Part shown: positions 47,766 to 59,469 of the stretch, piece by piece
How positions within the stretch are numbered: the first letter of the stretch is position 1
Layout of the letters: each line of letters opens with the position of its first letter
Origin: Empedobacter falsenii
GTDB lineage: Bacteria; Bacteroidota; Bacteroidia; Flavobacteriales; Weeksellaceae
Length of the DNA stretch: 64,000 nucleotides
Assembly (NCBI RefSeq): GCF_013488205.1
Contig: NZ_CP040908.1
Coordinates: forward strand, 434,001-498,000
Reading direction: 5' to 3'
Program-made: the position numbers and the translations under genes
Notes under the pieces: model-generated
Seen by the model: the letters and a program-made list of their open reading frames with translations, nothing else
What the model was told of the DNA's origin: nothing
Databases searched by the model: none

Positions 47766-49061
47766 ATGAAAAAAATATTAATCATCACCTATTACTGGCC
47801 TCCTGCGGGAGGTCCTGGTGTTCAAAGATGGTTGAAATTCACAAAATATCTTCCTGAATTTGGATATGAAACCTACGTTTATATTCCAGAAAATCCTTCT
47901 TATCCAATTCTCGACGAAACTTTAGCGAAGGACATTAATCCAAAAGTTAAAATCGTCAAGAATAAAATTTGGGAACCTTATCAGTTGGCAGAAAAACTGA
48001 ATCCAAAAAATAAAGCTTACAAAGGTGGACATTTTGAGAAGAAAGAAAATCAATCTTTCATGTCGAGATTGTCGGTTTTTGTGCGTGGAAATTTCTTTAT
48101 TCCAGATGCGCGCAAGTTTTGGGTAAATCCTTCTGCGGAATATTTGAAAGACTTTTTACAGAAAGAAAATATTGATACGATTGTAACTTCTGGTCCGCCT
48201 CATAGTTTACATTTAATCGGTTTGAAATTGAAAAAACAATTACCAAATCTCAAATGGTTGGCAGATTTTCGTGATCCTTGGACGCAAATTAGTTATCATA
48301 AAGAATTGAAATTAACTTCTTGGGCAGCTAAAAAACACGAAGATTTAGAGCGTGAAGTGATGCAAAAAGCAGATGTTGTTTTAGCAACTAGTTATGCTGA
48401 TGGAGAGAATTTTAAGAAGATTGGCGCAAAACATGTAGAAGTAATCACAAATGGTTTTGAAGAAGTAAAACAACAAACAGAAAAAGATCAAAATCACTTT
48501 CATTTGATGTATTCTGGAGGTTTGGAAATGCTTCGAAATCCAATTGCTTTGTGGAAAGCTTTAGCCGAAATTAGCAACGAAAATCAATCATTTCGAGAAG
48601 ATTTTAAACTTAATTTTTATGGTTCTTTGGCTGATGATGTTAAACAAACAATTCTTGAACAAGGTTTACAAAATAACTTGATTGTTCACGGATATGTTTC
48701 GCACCAAGAATCGTTACATGCGATTAATTCTGCAAATATTCTGTTGTTAACAAATTTTGATAATGTTGCTTCGAAAGGAATTATTCCAGGGAAATTATTC
48801 GAATATATGGCAACTGGAAATCCAATTTTAGCGGTTGGTCCAGCGGATGCTGATGTCAAAAAAATACTTCAAAAAACAAAAGCGGGCGATTATTTTTCTC
48901 ATCAACAAGTCAATGAAATCAAAACATACATTCTTTCGATTTACAATCAATGGTTGAGAAATCCAAACCAAAAATTTGAAACCAACGAAGCCGAAGTTCA
49001 ACAATTCAACCGTAAAAATTTAACGAAGAAATTGGTTGAAGTGGTAAGAGGATTATCATAA
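47766..49061 (+). CDS. Glycosyltransferase, GT4-like (GT-B fold)
   Basis: The 431-residue product starts with KKILIITYYWPPAGGPGVQRWLKFTKYLPEFGYE, the usual opening of glycosyltransferase-4-like Rossmann domains in Bacteroidota. It has a C-terminal nucleotide-sugar domain with GKLFEYMATGNPILAVGPADADV and the E-x7-E-like KLFEYMATGNP segment. It transfers a sugar from a nucleotide donor to an unknown acceptor, probably a cell-surface glycan. It is the last gene of the DUF6263-DUF4834-YfhO unit, starting 7 nt after YfhO. Confidence 0.88.
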   Translation: MKKILIITYYWPPAGGPGVQRWLKFTKYLPEFGYETYVYIPENPSYPILDETLAKDINPKVKIVKNKIWEPYQLAEKLNPKNKAYKGGHFEKKENQSFMSRLSVFVRGNFFIPDARKFWVNPSAEYLKDFLQKENIDTIVTSGPPHSLHLIGLKLKKQLPNLKWLADFRDPWTQISYHKELKLTSWAAKKHEDLEREVMQKADVVLATSYADGENFKKIGAKHVEVITNGFEEVKQQTEKDQNHFHLMYSGGLEMLRNPIALWKALAEISNENQSFREDFKLNFYGSLADDVKQTILEQGLQNNLIVHGYVSHQESLHAINSANILLLTNFDNVASKGIIPGKLFEYMATGNPILAVGPADADVKKILQKTKAGDYFSHQQVNEIKTYILSIYNQWLRNPNQKFETNEAEVQQFNRKNLTKKLVEVVRGLS

Positions 49062-49134
49062 TAAAATGTTATGTTCTAACAATATATAGTAAATATTTCT
49101 GTTTAAGGATTATATAATTATTAAATGATAATCA

Positions 49135-52100
49135 ATGAAGAGATATTTACTTATTATATTTTTATTTTTTAACATAATCCAATCTTTTGCACAACTTGAT
49201 ACAAAACATTGGTTTGCTCCAATGGTTGATAGAACTGGAAATCCATATCCAAGTCAAAGAATATATTTATCTACGAATAGAACAACGCCTTTTGAGGTTA
49301 AAATCTATAACAATAATTTGGTTGTAGGTAATGTAACAATAAGTAAAGGAAATCCTGGTTATTTTGTAATCCCACGAAACTTGATAATTACTTCAGATGT
49401 GGCTGATTTATATAAACCCGTTAAGATGGGATTGTATTTAGAAGCAGATTACGCTTATTTTGCGAATCTTAGATTTTCTGTTGCCAATCATGCAGAAATT
49501 ATTACTTCTAAAGGTAGAGCTGGAATAGGAGATTTGTTTTATACAGTTATGGCTCCTATAACAACGTACAATGATATTTTGAACTTTATGACAAGTGTTT
49601 TAGCTACAGAGGATAACACTGTTGTGAAAATTTCAAATTTCAATCCTAATATTATTTTTAGTGATGGAGTAAAAAGGAGCGAGTTCAATATTACTTTGAA
49701 TAAAGGTGAATCCTATATTATTGAAGGTGGCGGAAATTATCAAGTGAATTATGAAGGTTTTATTGGTGCTAAAATTGAATCAGACAAACCTATATCTGTA
49801 ACAAATGGTAATTTTAATGGACAATATGCTGGTTATTATCCAAATGCATCAGATATATTAATGGATCAAAATGTTCCAGTTCAACAATTGGGAAAAGATT
49901 TCGTATTAGTAAAAGGAAATGGAGCTGTTGGACAAAATATGGAAGGAGCAATAGTGGTCGCGACTAAAGATAATACAGAGATTTATGTCAATAATGAATC
50001 AGTTCCATTAGTTACTATAAATGAAGGTGAGTATTTTGTAGTTAAAGATTACAAATATATTAATCAAGGGAAAGATCATTATAATTTATTTATTCAAACA
50101 ACTGAGAAAGCCTATGTTTATCAATTATTAGCTGGATCAGAAAATGCATCAACAGAAGCAACAGGCGGAATGAATTTTATTCCAGCACTTAATTGTTTTC
50201 TACCAAAATCAATTGATGAAATAGGTTTGATCGATGAAAATCCAATTCTTTACACGAATAATAATCAAGGAGGAATAACTAAAATACCCACAAAACTTAA
50301 TTTGATTACTGAAAAAGGAGCTGTAGTTACTGTAAATGGTTCAGTTCCCAATTCAAATTATGGTCCTTTTAATTTGACAGGTACTACAGATTGGGTGACA
50401 TATGGAATACCTGATGTTAAAGGAAATATTACGATCAAATCAGATAAAGCAATTACAGGAGGAATTACAGCTGGAAGTGATGCTGCTGGATATGGGGGTT
50501 TTTTTGCAGGATTACCAACAAAACCAAAAATCGTAGCAGAAGGATGTTTTCCTGATGTAACATTAACAGTAACACCAGATATATACGAAACATATCAATG
50601 GTTTGAGGATGGGGTTGCTATTCCAGGAGCAACCGAAGTAACTTTTAAACCAACAAGATTAGGAAATTATTCGGTAGAAGTTACAATAGGTACTTGTCCG
50701 CCATTAAAAGACGAATATAAATTAAGAACTTGTCCTGATGAATCAGAATTAGAATTTGAAACATGTGGAGTTGCTCCAATTCATATTACTCCAAAATTTA
50801 CAAAATCTGCCCAAACGATTAATTTCAATGAAACCAAGATAGTAGAAAATCCTTCAAAAGGAGTCGTTACAATTAACACTGTAAAAGGTATTATTACTTA
50901 TACGCCAAATAAAGGGCAAAAAGGTTATGATGAATTCAAATATATAATTTATGGATCTGATAAATTTGAGGATAGTGAGATTGTAACAGTTAAAATTTTG
51001 ATTAATGAACTCATTGTTAATAATGCAACGGTCTATGCGTGTAATGTAAATGGTAAAGGTATTTTTGATCTATCTGATGCAAATGTAACTTCTGATCCAG
51101 ATGTGACAAAAAATTATTATCCTACGAAAGAAGATGCAGAAAATGAAGTGAATGAAATAATAGATTTTGAGCATTATGAATCTACAAATAAGAAAGTTTA
51201 TGTAGTTGTCAAAAATAAAACAGGATGTAAAGAAATTGCCGAAATACAATTAGAGTTTTTTCCTTTTCCACAGATTGATTTAACTAAATATCAAACTACA
51301 TATTGTGGAAGCAAAATGAATATTAAACTTGATGAAATTATCCGACAAATTTTTTCTAACCGAGAATTGTTTACAGTAAAATATTATTTAAATGAGCAAG
51401 ATGCTTTAGACGGAAATACGAATACAATTTCATCTCAAAATATATTTACTGCTGATACAAAAGTGTACGTAAGAATTGAGACATTGAAAGGTTGTCAACC
51501 AGAAATTATTACTTTAGAATTTAAATTCGGTGAAAAAGTAAAACTTAATCAAGAAGTTTTAGATGTAGATGTTTGTGATAACGATTTTGATGGAGTTTAT
51601 ACATTCAATTTGAATGATTATGTTTTAGTAAATTTTGTTAATGATTATAATTACGATTATAAGTTTTTTGAAACCTTCGATGACGCTGAGAATAACATAA
51701 ATTCAATTAATTCTAATCAAGTTGTAAATAGAAATAAAACTTTTTATGTGAGATTTGAAAAAGCAGGTTTATGTTTTTCTATTGCTGTTATTAATACTTT
51801 TGTATCTGTTCCGGAATACTCATCAACGCTAAAAGATGTGAAAATATGTCCTAATACCAAAACTATTTTAGATGCAGGAGATAATTATTTAGATTATAAA
51901 TGGAGTACAGGTGAAACAACACAGACGATTGAGGTTGGGGTTGGAGATTATTGGGTAGAACTTCTTTCAAAAGAGGGATGTCCATATGTTCACAATGTTA
52001 ATGTTTCTCATTTTCAATTACCAAATATTGTAATGATAAAAACTGTCAATGGACGTGCAGAAATCATTGTAGAAGGAGGAACACCACCATATAAATACTC

Positions 52101-52479
52101 ATTAAATGGTGTAGATTGGCAAAGTTCGAATGTCTTTGAACCTTTAAAAGAAGGAAATTATACTGTTTATGTAATTTCGGCTGATAATTGTACTCCAGTA
52201 ACAAAAGATTTTTTTGTAAACTTAATTCCTAATTTTATTTCACCTAATAATGATGGTTATAATGATAGTTGGAGAGCACAATTTTTAGGTTACAAAAATG
52301 CAATTGTTCAAATCTTTGATCGATATGGAGCAATTATAAAAGATGAAGTTGTGAATGATGAATATATTTGGGATGGTAAAAAGAATGGTTTTACAGTTCC
52401 TTCTGATAGTTATTGGTACAGAATAAAATTGAATGATAAAGAAATTATTACAGGCTATATAACAGTTAAAAATAAATAA
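49135..52479 (+). CDS. Large secreted protein with T9SS type B (gliding-motility-associated) C-terminal domain
   Basis: The 1114-residue product has a signal peptide (cleaved near SFA-QLDTK), a region resembling IgGFc-binding domains (about 150-460; TEIYVNNESVPLVTINEGEYFVV), several Ig-like or PKD-like segments (about 470-1010) and a C-terminal domain of the CHU_C/TIGR04131 kind: NFISPNNDGYNDSW ... VQIFDRYG ... WDGKKNG ... YWYRI. Type B domains send proteins through the type IX system to the surface, often for adhesion or gliding. The exact ligand is unknown. It stands alone, ending at a bidirectional terminator. Confidence 0.88.
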   Translation: MKRYLLIIFLFFNIIQSFAQLDTKHWFAPMVDRTGNPYPSQRIYLSTNRTTPFEVKIYNNNLVVGNVTISKGNPGYFVIPRNLIITSDVADLYKPVKMGLYLEADYAYFANLRFSVANHAEIITSKGRAGIGDLFYTVMAPITTYNDILNFMTSVLATEDNTVVKISNFNPNIIFSDGVKRSEFNITLNKGESYIIEGGGNYQVNYEGFIGAKIESDKPISVTNGNFNGQYAGYYPNASDILMDQNVPVQQLGKDFVLVKGNGAVGQNMEGAIVVATKDNTEIYVNNESVPLVTINEGEYFVVKDYKYINQGKDHYNLFIQTTEKAYVYQLLAGSENASTEATGGMNFIPALNCFLPKSIDEIGLIDENPILYTNNNQGGITKIPTKLNLITEKGAVVTVNGSVPNSNYGPFNLTGTTDWVTYGIPDVKGNITIKSDKAITGGITAGSDAAGYGGFFAGLPTKPKIVAEGCFPDVTLTVTPDIYETYQWFEDGVAIPGATEVTFKPTRLGNYSVEVTIGTCPPLKDEYKLRTCPDESELEFETCGVAPIHITPKFTKSAQTINFNETKIVENPSKGVVTINTVKGIITYTPNKGQKGYDEFKYIIYGSDKFEDSEIVTVKILINELIVNNATVYACNVNGKGIFDLSDANVTSDPDVTKNYYPTKEDAENEVNEIIDFEHYESTNKKVYVVVKNKTGCKEIAEIQLEFFPFPQIDLTKYQTTYCGSKMNIKLDEIIRQIFSNRELFTVKYYLNEQDALDGNTNTISSQNIFTADTKVYVRIETLKGCQPEIITLEFKFGEKVKLNQEVLDVDVCDNDFDGVYTFNLNDYVLVNFVNDYNYDYKFFETFDDAENNINSINSNQVVNRNKTFYVRFEKAGLCFSIAVINTFVSVPEYSSTLKDVKICPNTKTILDAGDNYLDYKWSTGETTQTIEVGVGDYWVELLSKEGCPYVHNVNVSHFQLPNIVMIKTVNGRAEIIVEGGTPPYKYSLNGVDWQSSNVFEPLKEGNYTVYVISADNCTPVTKDFFVNLIPNFISPNNDGYNDSWRAQFLGYKNAIVQIFDRYGAIIKDEVVNDEYIWDGKKNGFTVPSDSYWYRIKLNDKEIITGYITVKNK

Positions 52480-52490
52480 TTTTTTTGAAG

Positions 52491-52528
52491 TAAAATCCCA
52501 CTTTCTACATTGTGAAAAGTGGGATTTA
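52491..52528. terminator. Bidirectional terminator between converging genes
   Basis: A 12-bp stem (AAATCCCACTTT at 52493-52504 with its complement at 52516-52527) around an 11-nt loop. It serves the T9SS type B gene and possibly the opposing gene at 52576-53220. Confidence 0.7.
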
Positions 52529-52575
52529 TTATTTATAAATTAATAATTTAAGTTATGTTTCCAATAACATCTCTT

Positions 52576-53220
52576 TTAGCTCTTTTCACCCCAGATAATA
52601 ATATCAGATAAATTATCTATTTCAAATTTATGAGACAAGTTGTTTAGCTTATTAGAATAAGCTTCTAACTCATTTAGTAAGACTATAAAAGCTTTTTTTG
52701 TTTGATTATAATCTATTCTTATTTCTTTATTTGTATTGATTGGTATAAATGATTCATTTTCATCATCACAAATTATAACAATTTCGTTTTTAGATTTTGT
52801 TATTAAAGGACTTGGATGGCATTCTGTTAGATAAAAGTTAGAGAAATTTTTGTTTAAAATATTTTTCCAAAGCTGAATTTCTTCTAACAATCCACAACAT
52901 TGTGGGAATAATTCAATTTTATTATTAATTGAAATTGCATATCCACCAAAAAGTGAAATGGAATCTACTATTTTAGTATCAGCAAGATGTAGGTTTATAA
53001 TTTTCTCCATATTTGCTAATGATATTTTCAAAAGATTGTATTGATAAATTCCAGACTGAATAGGTTGAGGAAAGTTAGTATAAATTTTATCAATTTGATT
53101 TTTTTGATAACTATCCCATTCAATAGAATTGTTGAATGAAATTTCTTGCAGAATTTTTCCATTTTGATTGTCTTTCAAAATAGGAGGTTCTATTAAAGGA
53201 ATAAATTTGATTTTATCCAT
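52576..53220 (-). CDS. Unknown cytoplasmic protein
   Basis: The 214-residue product has no signal peptide or membrane segment. It shows a Gly-Gly and Cys-Cys patch (FGGYAISINNKIELFPQCCG, about 89-108) and an acidic, Asn-rich C-terminal half. I do not recognise the family. The ELFPQCCG patch and an isolated place recall immunity or SUKH-like proteins, but this is weak; no toxin gene is beside it. Start context is AT-rich with no perfect promoter element. Confidence 0.6.
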   Translation of the reverse strand: MDKIKFIPLIEPPILKDNQNGKILQEISFNNSIEWDSYQKNQIDKIYTNFPQPIQSGIYQYNLLKISLANMEKIINLHLADTKIVDSISLFGGYAISINNKIELFPQCCGLLEEIQLWKNILNKNFSNFYLTECHPSPLITKSKNEIVIICDDENESFIPINTNKEIRIDYNQTKKAFIVLLNELEAYSNKLNNLSHKFEIDNLSDIIIWGEKS

Positions 53221-53426
53221 TTTTGAAAATTTTGTAAAAATATCGTTTAATACTTATATACAATATATATAATTCTTATAAAAAATAAAAATATCACAAT
53301 ATAAATTCGCCAAATAGTATAAGTTGATAAAAATTTTTCTAAAATTTTAAAAATCTAACATCTGTCATAAGTGGGTTGAATATATTTTGCCTAAATTTAT
53401 TTTGAAAAAATATAAACCACAGAGAA

Positions 53427-55691
53427 ATGAATGACAATCGTAAGAAAGATGCATTGAATTACCATTCGATGGGTCAACCAGGAAAGATTGCAGTTGTGCC
53501 TACAAAACCTACGAATACGCAACGTGATTTATCGCTTGCTTATTCGCCAGGTGTTGCGGAGCCTTGTTTAGAGATTGAAAAAGATCCAGAAAATGCTTAT
53601 AAGTACACAGCAAAAGGAAATTTGGTTGCTGTAATTAGTAATGGAACAGCCGTTTTAGGTTTGGGAGATATAGGTGCAGTAGCTTCAAAACCGGTTATGG
53701 AAGGTAAAGGTCTTCTATTCAAAATTTTTGCTGATATTGATGTTTTCGATATCGAATTGGATACAAAAAATGTTGATGAATTTATCAATACGGTAAAAGC
53801 TTTAGAGCCAACTTTTGGAGGAATCAATTTAGAGGATATCAAAGCGCCTGAATGTTTCGAAATTGAGAAACGTTTGAAAGCTGAAATGAATATTCCAGTT
53901 ATGCACGACGATCAACACGGAACAGCTATTATTTCTGGTGCTGCGTTGATTAATGCATGTGAATTACAAGGAAAAGATATTTCTAAAGTCAAAATTGTAG
54001 TGAACGGAGCTGGTGCTGCGGCAATTTCGTGTACAGGAATGTATATTTCTGTAGGAGCAACGAAAGAGAATATCGTGATGTTGGATAGTAAAGGTGTTAT
54101 TCGTTCGGACAGAGATAATCTTGATCCTTCTAAAGCAGAATGGGCAACAGATCGTGATATTTCGACATTGACAGATGCTGTGAAAGATGCGGATGTTTTT
54201 ATCGGTTTATCAGCGGCAGATGTTTTGTCAGCAGATATGTTGAATACAATGGCAGAAAATCCAATTGTGTTGGCAATGGCAAATCCAAATCCAGAGATAG
54301 CATACGATTTAGCAGTTGCGATGCGTCAAGATATTATTATGGGAACTGGGCGTTCTGATTATCCAAATCAGGTGAACAATGTACTTGGGTTTCCGTATAT
54401 TTTTAGAGGAGCGTTAGATGTTCGTTCGACGACAATTAATGAAGAAATGAAAATTGCTGCTGTTCGTGCAATTGCAGAATTGGCGAAAGAACCAGTTCCA
54501 GAAGTGGTAACGCAAGCTTACAATAATCATTCAATCAAATTCGGGAAAGATTATATTATTCCAAAACCTAACGATCCACGTTTGTTACCAGAGGTTTCGG
54601 CTGCAGTAGCAAAAGCAGCAATCGAAACAGGAGTTGCAAAAAATGTGATTACAGATTTCGAAGCATATAAATTGTCTTTGATTAAGCGAATCGGAAAAGA
54701 AAGTACGATTATGCGTAATTTGACACAAACGGCGAAATCAAATCCAAAACGTGTTGTTTTTGCTGAAGGAGATCGTTTCGAAATTCTTCGTGCAGCGCAA
54801 ATTGTAAAGGAAGAAAAAATCGCTATTCCAATTATTTTAGGAAAGAAAAATAAAATTCAACAAATGATTAAAGATTATATGTTGGATTTGGAAGATGTTG
54901 AAATTGTTGATACAAACGCCGAAGAAGATTCGGATAGATACAATCAATTCGTTGATTTTATTTATTCGAAACGTCAACGAAAAGGAATCTCGAAGTCTGA
55001 TGCGAAAAAGTTATTGAGAGATCGTAATTATTTTGGATCATGTATGGTTGAGTTTGGTTATGCAGATGCAATGATTTCGGGAATGACGAAAAATTATTCG
55101 CAAGCGATTCGTCCAGCTTTAGAATTAATCGGAGCGGAACAAGGTCAAAAAGTTGCGAGTATGTATATGATGTTGACAGAAAAAGGACCAGTTTTCTTAG
55201 GTGATACAACGGTTAATTTAGATCCGACTTCAGAGGATTTGGTCAACATTACATTGCAATTTAACGAAACGATAAAGAAGTTTAAAATTGAACCAAAGAT
55301 TGCGTTGTTGTCTTATTCAAACTTCGGATCAAATAAAGGAGAAACGGTTTCTAAAGTTCAGAATGCGGTAAATTATTTACATAAAAATCATCCAGAAATT
55401 ATTGTTGATGGTGATATTCAGGCAAATTTCGCAGTGAATAAAGAGAAATTACAAAGTAATTTTCCGTTTTCTAAATTAGCAGGAACGCATGCGAATACGT
55501 TAGTTTTTCCAAATCTTGAATCAGCGAATATTTCGTACAAATTATTACAAGAATTAGGAAATATAGAAGCGGTTGGACCAATTTTGATCGGAATGAAAAA
55601 ACCAATCCATTTGTTACAATTGGATAGTACTGTTCGCGAAATTGTGAATATGGTTACTATTGCTGTAATTGATGCACAACAACATCAGTAA
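53427..55691 (+). CDS. maeB: NADP-dependent malic enzyme, MaeB type
   Basis: The 754-residue protein has a malic enzyme half (about 1-420; LAYSPGVAEPCLEI, MHDDQHGTAIISGAALINA, VVNGAGAAAISC) that oxidatively decarboxylates malate to pyruvate and makes NADPH. It is fused to a phosphotransacetylase-like half (about 430-754), which in MaeB serves acetyl-CoA control rather than catalysis. Length matches the MaeB class. It stands alone with a hairpin terminator. The acetate-transporter gene at the other window end touches related metabolism, but the two are not linked. Confidence 0.96.
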   Translation: MNDNRKKDALNYHSMGQPGKIAVVPTKPTNTQRDLSLAYSPGVAEPCLEIEKDPENAYKYTAKGNLVAVISNGTAVLGLGDIGAVASKPVMEGKGLLFKIFADIDVFDIELDTKNVDEFINTVKALEPTFGGINLEDIKAPECFEIEKRLKAEMNIPVMHDDQHGTAIISGAALINACELQGKDISKVKIVVNGAGAAAISCTGMYISVGATKENIVMLDSKGVIRSDRDNLDPSKAEWATDRDISTLTDAVKDADVFIGLSAADVLSADMLNTMAENPIVLAMANPNPEIAYDLAVAMRQDIIMGTGRSDYPNQVNNVLGFPYIFRGALDVRSTTINEEMKIAAVRAIAELAKEPVPEVVTQAYNNHSIKFGKDYIIPKPNDPRLLPEVSAAVAKAAIETGVAKNVITDFEAYKLSLIKRIGKESTIMRNLTQTAKSNPKRVVFAEGDRFEILRAAQIVKEEKIAIPIILGKKNKIQQMIKDYMLDLEDVEIVDTNAEEDSDRYNQFVDFIYSKRQRKGISKSDAKKLLRDRNYFGSCMVEFGYADAMISGMTKNYSQAIRPALELIGAEQGQKVASMYMMLTEKGPVFLGDTTVNLDPTSEDLVNITLQFNETIKKFKIEPKIALLSYSNFGSNKGETVSKVQNAVNYLHKNHPEIIVDGDIQANFAVNKEKLQSNFPFSKLAGTHANTLVFPNLESANISYKLLQELGNIEAVGPILIGMKKPIHLLQLDSTVREIVNMVTIAVIDAQQHQ

Positions 55692-55710
55692 AATATAACG
55701 TTTAGAATAC

Positions 55711-55747
55711 AAAAAATCCACTTAAATTATTTAAGTGGATTTTTTTA
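55711..55747. terminator. Bidirectional terminator after maeB
   Basis: A 12-bp stem (AATCCACTTAAA at 55715-55726 with its complement at 55730-55741), A's to the left and T's to the right. It serves maeB and the opposing lipoprotein gene. Confidence 0.87.
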
Positions 55748-55749
55748 TT

Positions 55750-56181
55750 TTATTCAACGACTATTTGATAAATTCCGTTTTGAGAATGAGCTTCAATATC
55801 TTCAAATGAAACATTATCTATTTTATTTCCTCCACATTTTCCGGATAATTTAGAAGCATTAACAGTAAAATTAAAGAATTTAATTTCTTTTGTTAATACT
55901 AAAGCTTCATAGGTTGTAGAACCTACTATCCATCCAGGTTTATTTAAAATAACTCTACTTTCATGATTAATTTCAAAAGAAGTTCCGATTTTAGTATCGC
56001 CCGCAATTTGTAAGAAATGAAAATGTTCTTTTGTTAATGTTCCATTTTGTATTAAATTTTCTCCTTTTGAATTTACAAATTCCATTACAATAGGCTCTGG
56101 AGGTGTAAAACAATCGCTATCATCGTTACAAGAAAATAGTATAAATGAAAAGACGAAAGTTAAAAAAAGTAATTTTTTCAT
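55750..56181 (-). CDS. Small lipoprotein of unknown function
   Basis: The 143-residue product has a lipoprotein signal (MKKLLFLTFVFSFILFSC, Cys at 18) followed by an acidic CNDDSDC stretch and a beta-rich domain with four Cys in the mature part. No known domain was recognised. Such short lipoproteins are frequent in Bacteroidota and probably lie in the outer membrane. It is single and converges on maeB at a shared terminator. Confidence 0.65.
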   Translation of the reverse strand: MKKLLFLTFVFSFILFSCNDDSDCFTPPEPIVMEFVNSKGENLIQNGTLTKEHFHFLQIAGDTKIGTSFEINHESRVILNKPGWIVGSTTYEALVLTKEIKFFNFTVNASKLSGKCGGNKIDNVSFEDIEAHSQNGIYQIVVE

Positions 56182-56343
56182 AGTAGATTAATTTTTAAAA
56201 AGATGAATAAAAATAAAATAGGTTGCGTAATGATAAATAATATTTACGAATAATTATAACATCTGTAAAATGTATTTATTGTAATGAGGATTAAAACTCA
56301 ATTAAGAATTATTTTAATATATTGTAAACTTAATTGAATTAAT

Positions 56344-57267
56344 ATGAAGAAGATTTACATTTTATTACTTACTGCAAGTACATTATCATTTGCGCAGAAG
56401 AACACATCTTTTGAAGCCAAAGAAGGATTTATATTAGGAAATATCCATACTCAAAATGGTTGGGATGTTGCGGAGGGAAACGGAAAAATTTTAAATAATC
56501 AACTTGTTTCTGATGAACAAGCAAGTGAAGGAGTTTATTCTTTCAAGAATGGAGATCAGATTGATTTTGGTGATCAATGGTTTCCAGTAATGGGCGTTAC
56601 CAAAATGTTTGATAAACCGGTTGATTATAAAAATTTTACAATTTCATTTGATGCTTTTGTAACAAAACGAAATGGAGCCGATTTTGAATTTACGTTATTT
56701 ACAGTTAATTCGGCTACAGATGAGTTTTATCCAGTTGCTGGTCTTGGAATGGAGAATAGGGGATATTTGTATATTACAAAAAATATTGATTATGGTTTCG
56801 ATTATGCTGATGCAGCAGAAGGTTGGCTAATTAATAAATGGAATAATTTTAAAATTGAAGTTACAGAGAATCAGATTAAGTATTATCTAAATGATAAATT
56901 AGTTTACACAGGTGATAATTTTACGAAATTAGATGTTCATGGTTTTACAATGCTTCATAATAATTATGGCGGAGATGCTTATTATGATAATTTTAAATTC
57001 AGTACAGATGATTTAGCAGTGAATCAAGTTAATCAGAAAGAATTCAAAGTTTATCCAAATCCTGTGCAAGATGTTTTAACATTCGATACGAATTTTTATG
57101 ATCAGATTTCAGCAGTTGAGGTTTCTAATACTGTTGGTCAAATTGTTTTGAAAACTGATAAATCTTTAAAAGAAATGAATACATCATCTTTAAAATCGGG
57201 AATATATTTTGTGAAAATCTATATGAAAGATGGAAAAACAATGACAAGAAAAATTATTAAAAAATAA
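56344..57267 (+). CDS. Secreted protein with lectin-like domain and T9SS type A sorting domain
   Basis: The 307-residue product has a short signal peptide (cleaved near LSFA-QKNTS), a jelly-roll/concanavalin-like beta domain (about 20-220; VDYKNFTISFDAFVTKRNGADFEFTLF, GWLINKWNNFKIEVTENQIKYYLNDKLVY) and a type A T9SS domain (about 232-307; FKVYPNPVQDVLTF ... GIYFVKIYMKDGKTMTRKIIKK). It should be exported by the type IX system. Carbohydrate binding is a guess from the fold; no catalytic residues were identified. Confidence 0.8.
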   Translation: MKKIYILLLTASTLSFAQKNTSFEAKEGFILGNIHTQNGWDVAEGNGKILNNQLVSDEQASEGVYSFKNGDQIDFGDQWFPVMGVTKMFDKPVDYKNFTISFDAFVTKRNGADFEFTLFTVNSATDEFYPVAGLGMENRGYLYITKNIDYGFDYADAAEGWLINKWNNFKIEVTENQIKYYLNDKLVYTGDNFTKLDVHGFTMLHNNYGGDAYYDNFKFSTDDLAVNQVNQKEFKVYPNPVQDVLTFDTNFYDQISAVEVSNTVGQIVLKTDKSLKEMNTSSLKSGIYFVKIYMKDGKTMTRKIIKK

Positions 57268-57271
57268 ACAC

Positions 57272-57298
57272 AAAAAAAGCCTCGCAATGCGAGGCTTT
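57272..57298 (-). terminator. Terminator after dnaK
   Basis: A stem of up to 10 bp (AAAGCCTCGC with GCGAGGCTTT, within 57276-57298) has an A-run to the left that reads as U's on the minus strand. The plus-strand side is a weaker T-rich tract that may also stop the T9SS type A gene. Confidence 0.88.
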
Positions 57299-57322
57299 CC
57301 TTATTTGATAAATGAAATTCTA

Positions 57323-59233
<1,911 letters not shown>

Positions 59234-59274
59234 TTATTTTTTATATTATTAATGATTTATTTTAAACTTTTACA

Positions 59275-59291
59275 CATCATCAAAAATGATG
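59275..59291 (-). promoter_or_regulatory. 5'-proximal hairpin of the dnaK leader
   Basis: CATCAT (59275-59280) pairs with ATGATG (59286-59291) around a 5-nt loop. If transcription begins near 59295, this hairpin forms the first part of the dnaK mRNA. Confidence 0.4.
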
Positions 59292-59304
59292 CTACAACAG
59301 AATA

Positions 59305-59321
59305 GTCAATCTTTGTGCCAA
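59305..59321 (-). promoter_or_regulatory. Sigma-54-like -24/-12 promoter of dnaK
   Basis: On the minus strand TTGGCAC, five bases, then TTGAC. The -24 half matches the TGGCAC-N5-TTGCA consensus in full and the -12 half keeps TTG. No perfect TAnnTTTG element lies in this leader. Assignment is by consensus only. Confidence 0.5.
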
Positions 59322-59333
59322 CGTAGAAAATGG

Positions 59334-59431
59334 TGACATCTCAATTTTTAAAATGTCATGTTGTCAGATTATGATGAATGATTTGATTATTTATCGATAA
59401 AAAAGTCAGTTTATTGATTGATAAAATGTCA
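59334..59431. promoter_or_regulatory. TGACA repeat cluster upstream of dnaK
   Basis: Minus-strand TGACA occurs at 59427-59431, 59362-59366 and 59354-59358, and an inverted copy at 59334-59338. The last two form the perfect inverted repeat TGACAT-N13-ATGTCA (59334-59358). They lie upstream of the sigma-54-like element, where an enhancer-binding protein or repressor could act. Confidence 0.45.
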
Positions 59432-59469
59432 GCGTTAAATTATATTTAAACTTTATCTTAATCTCAGTC

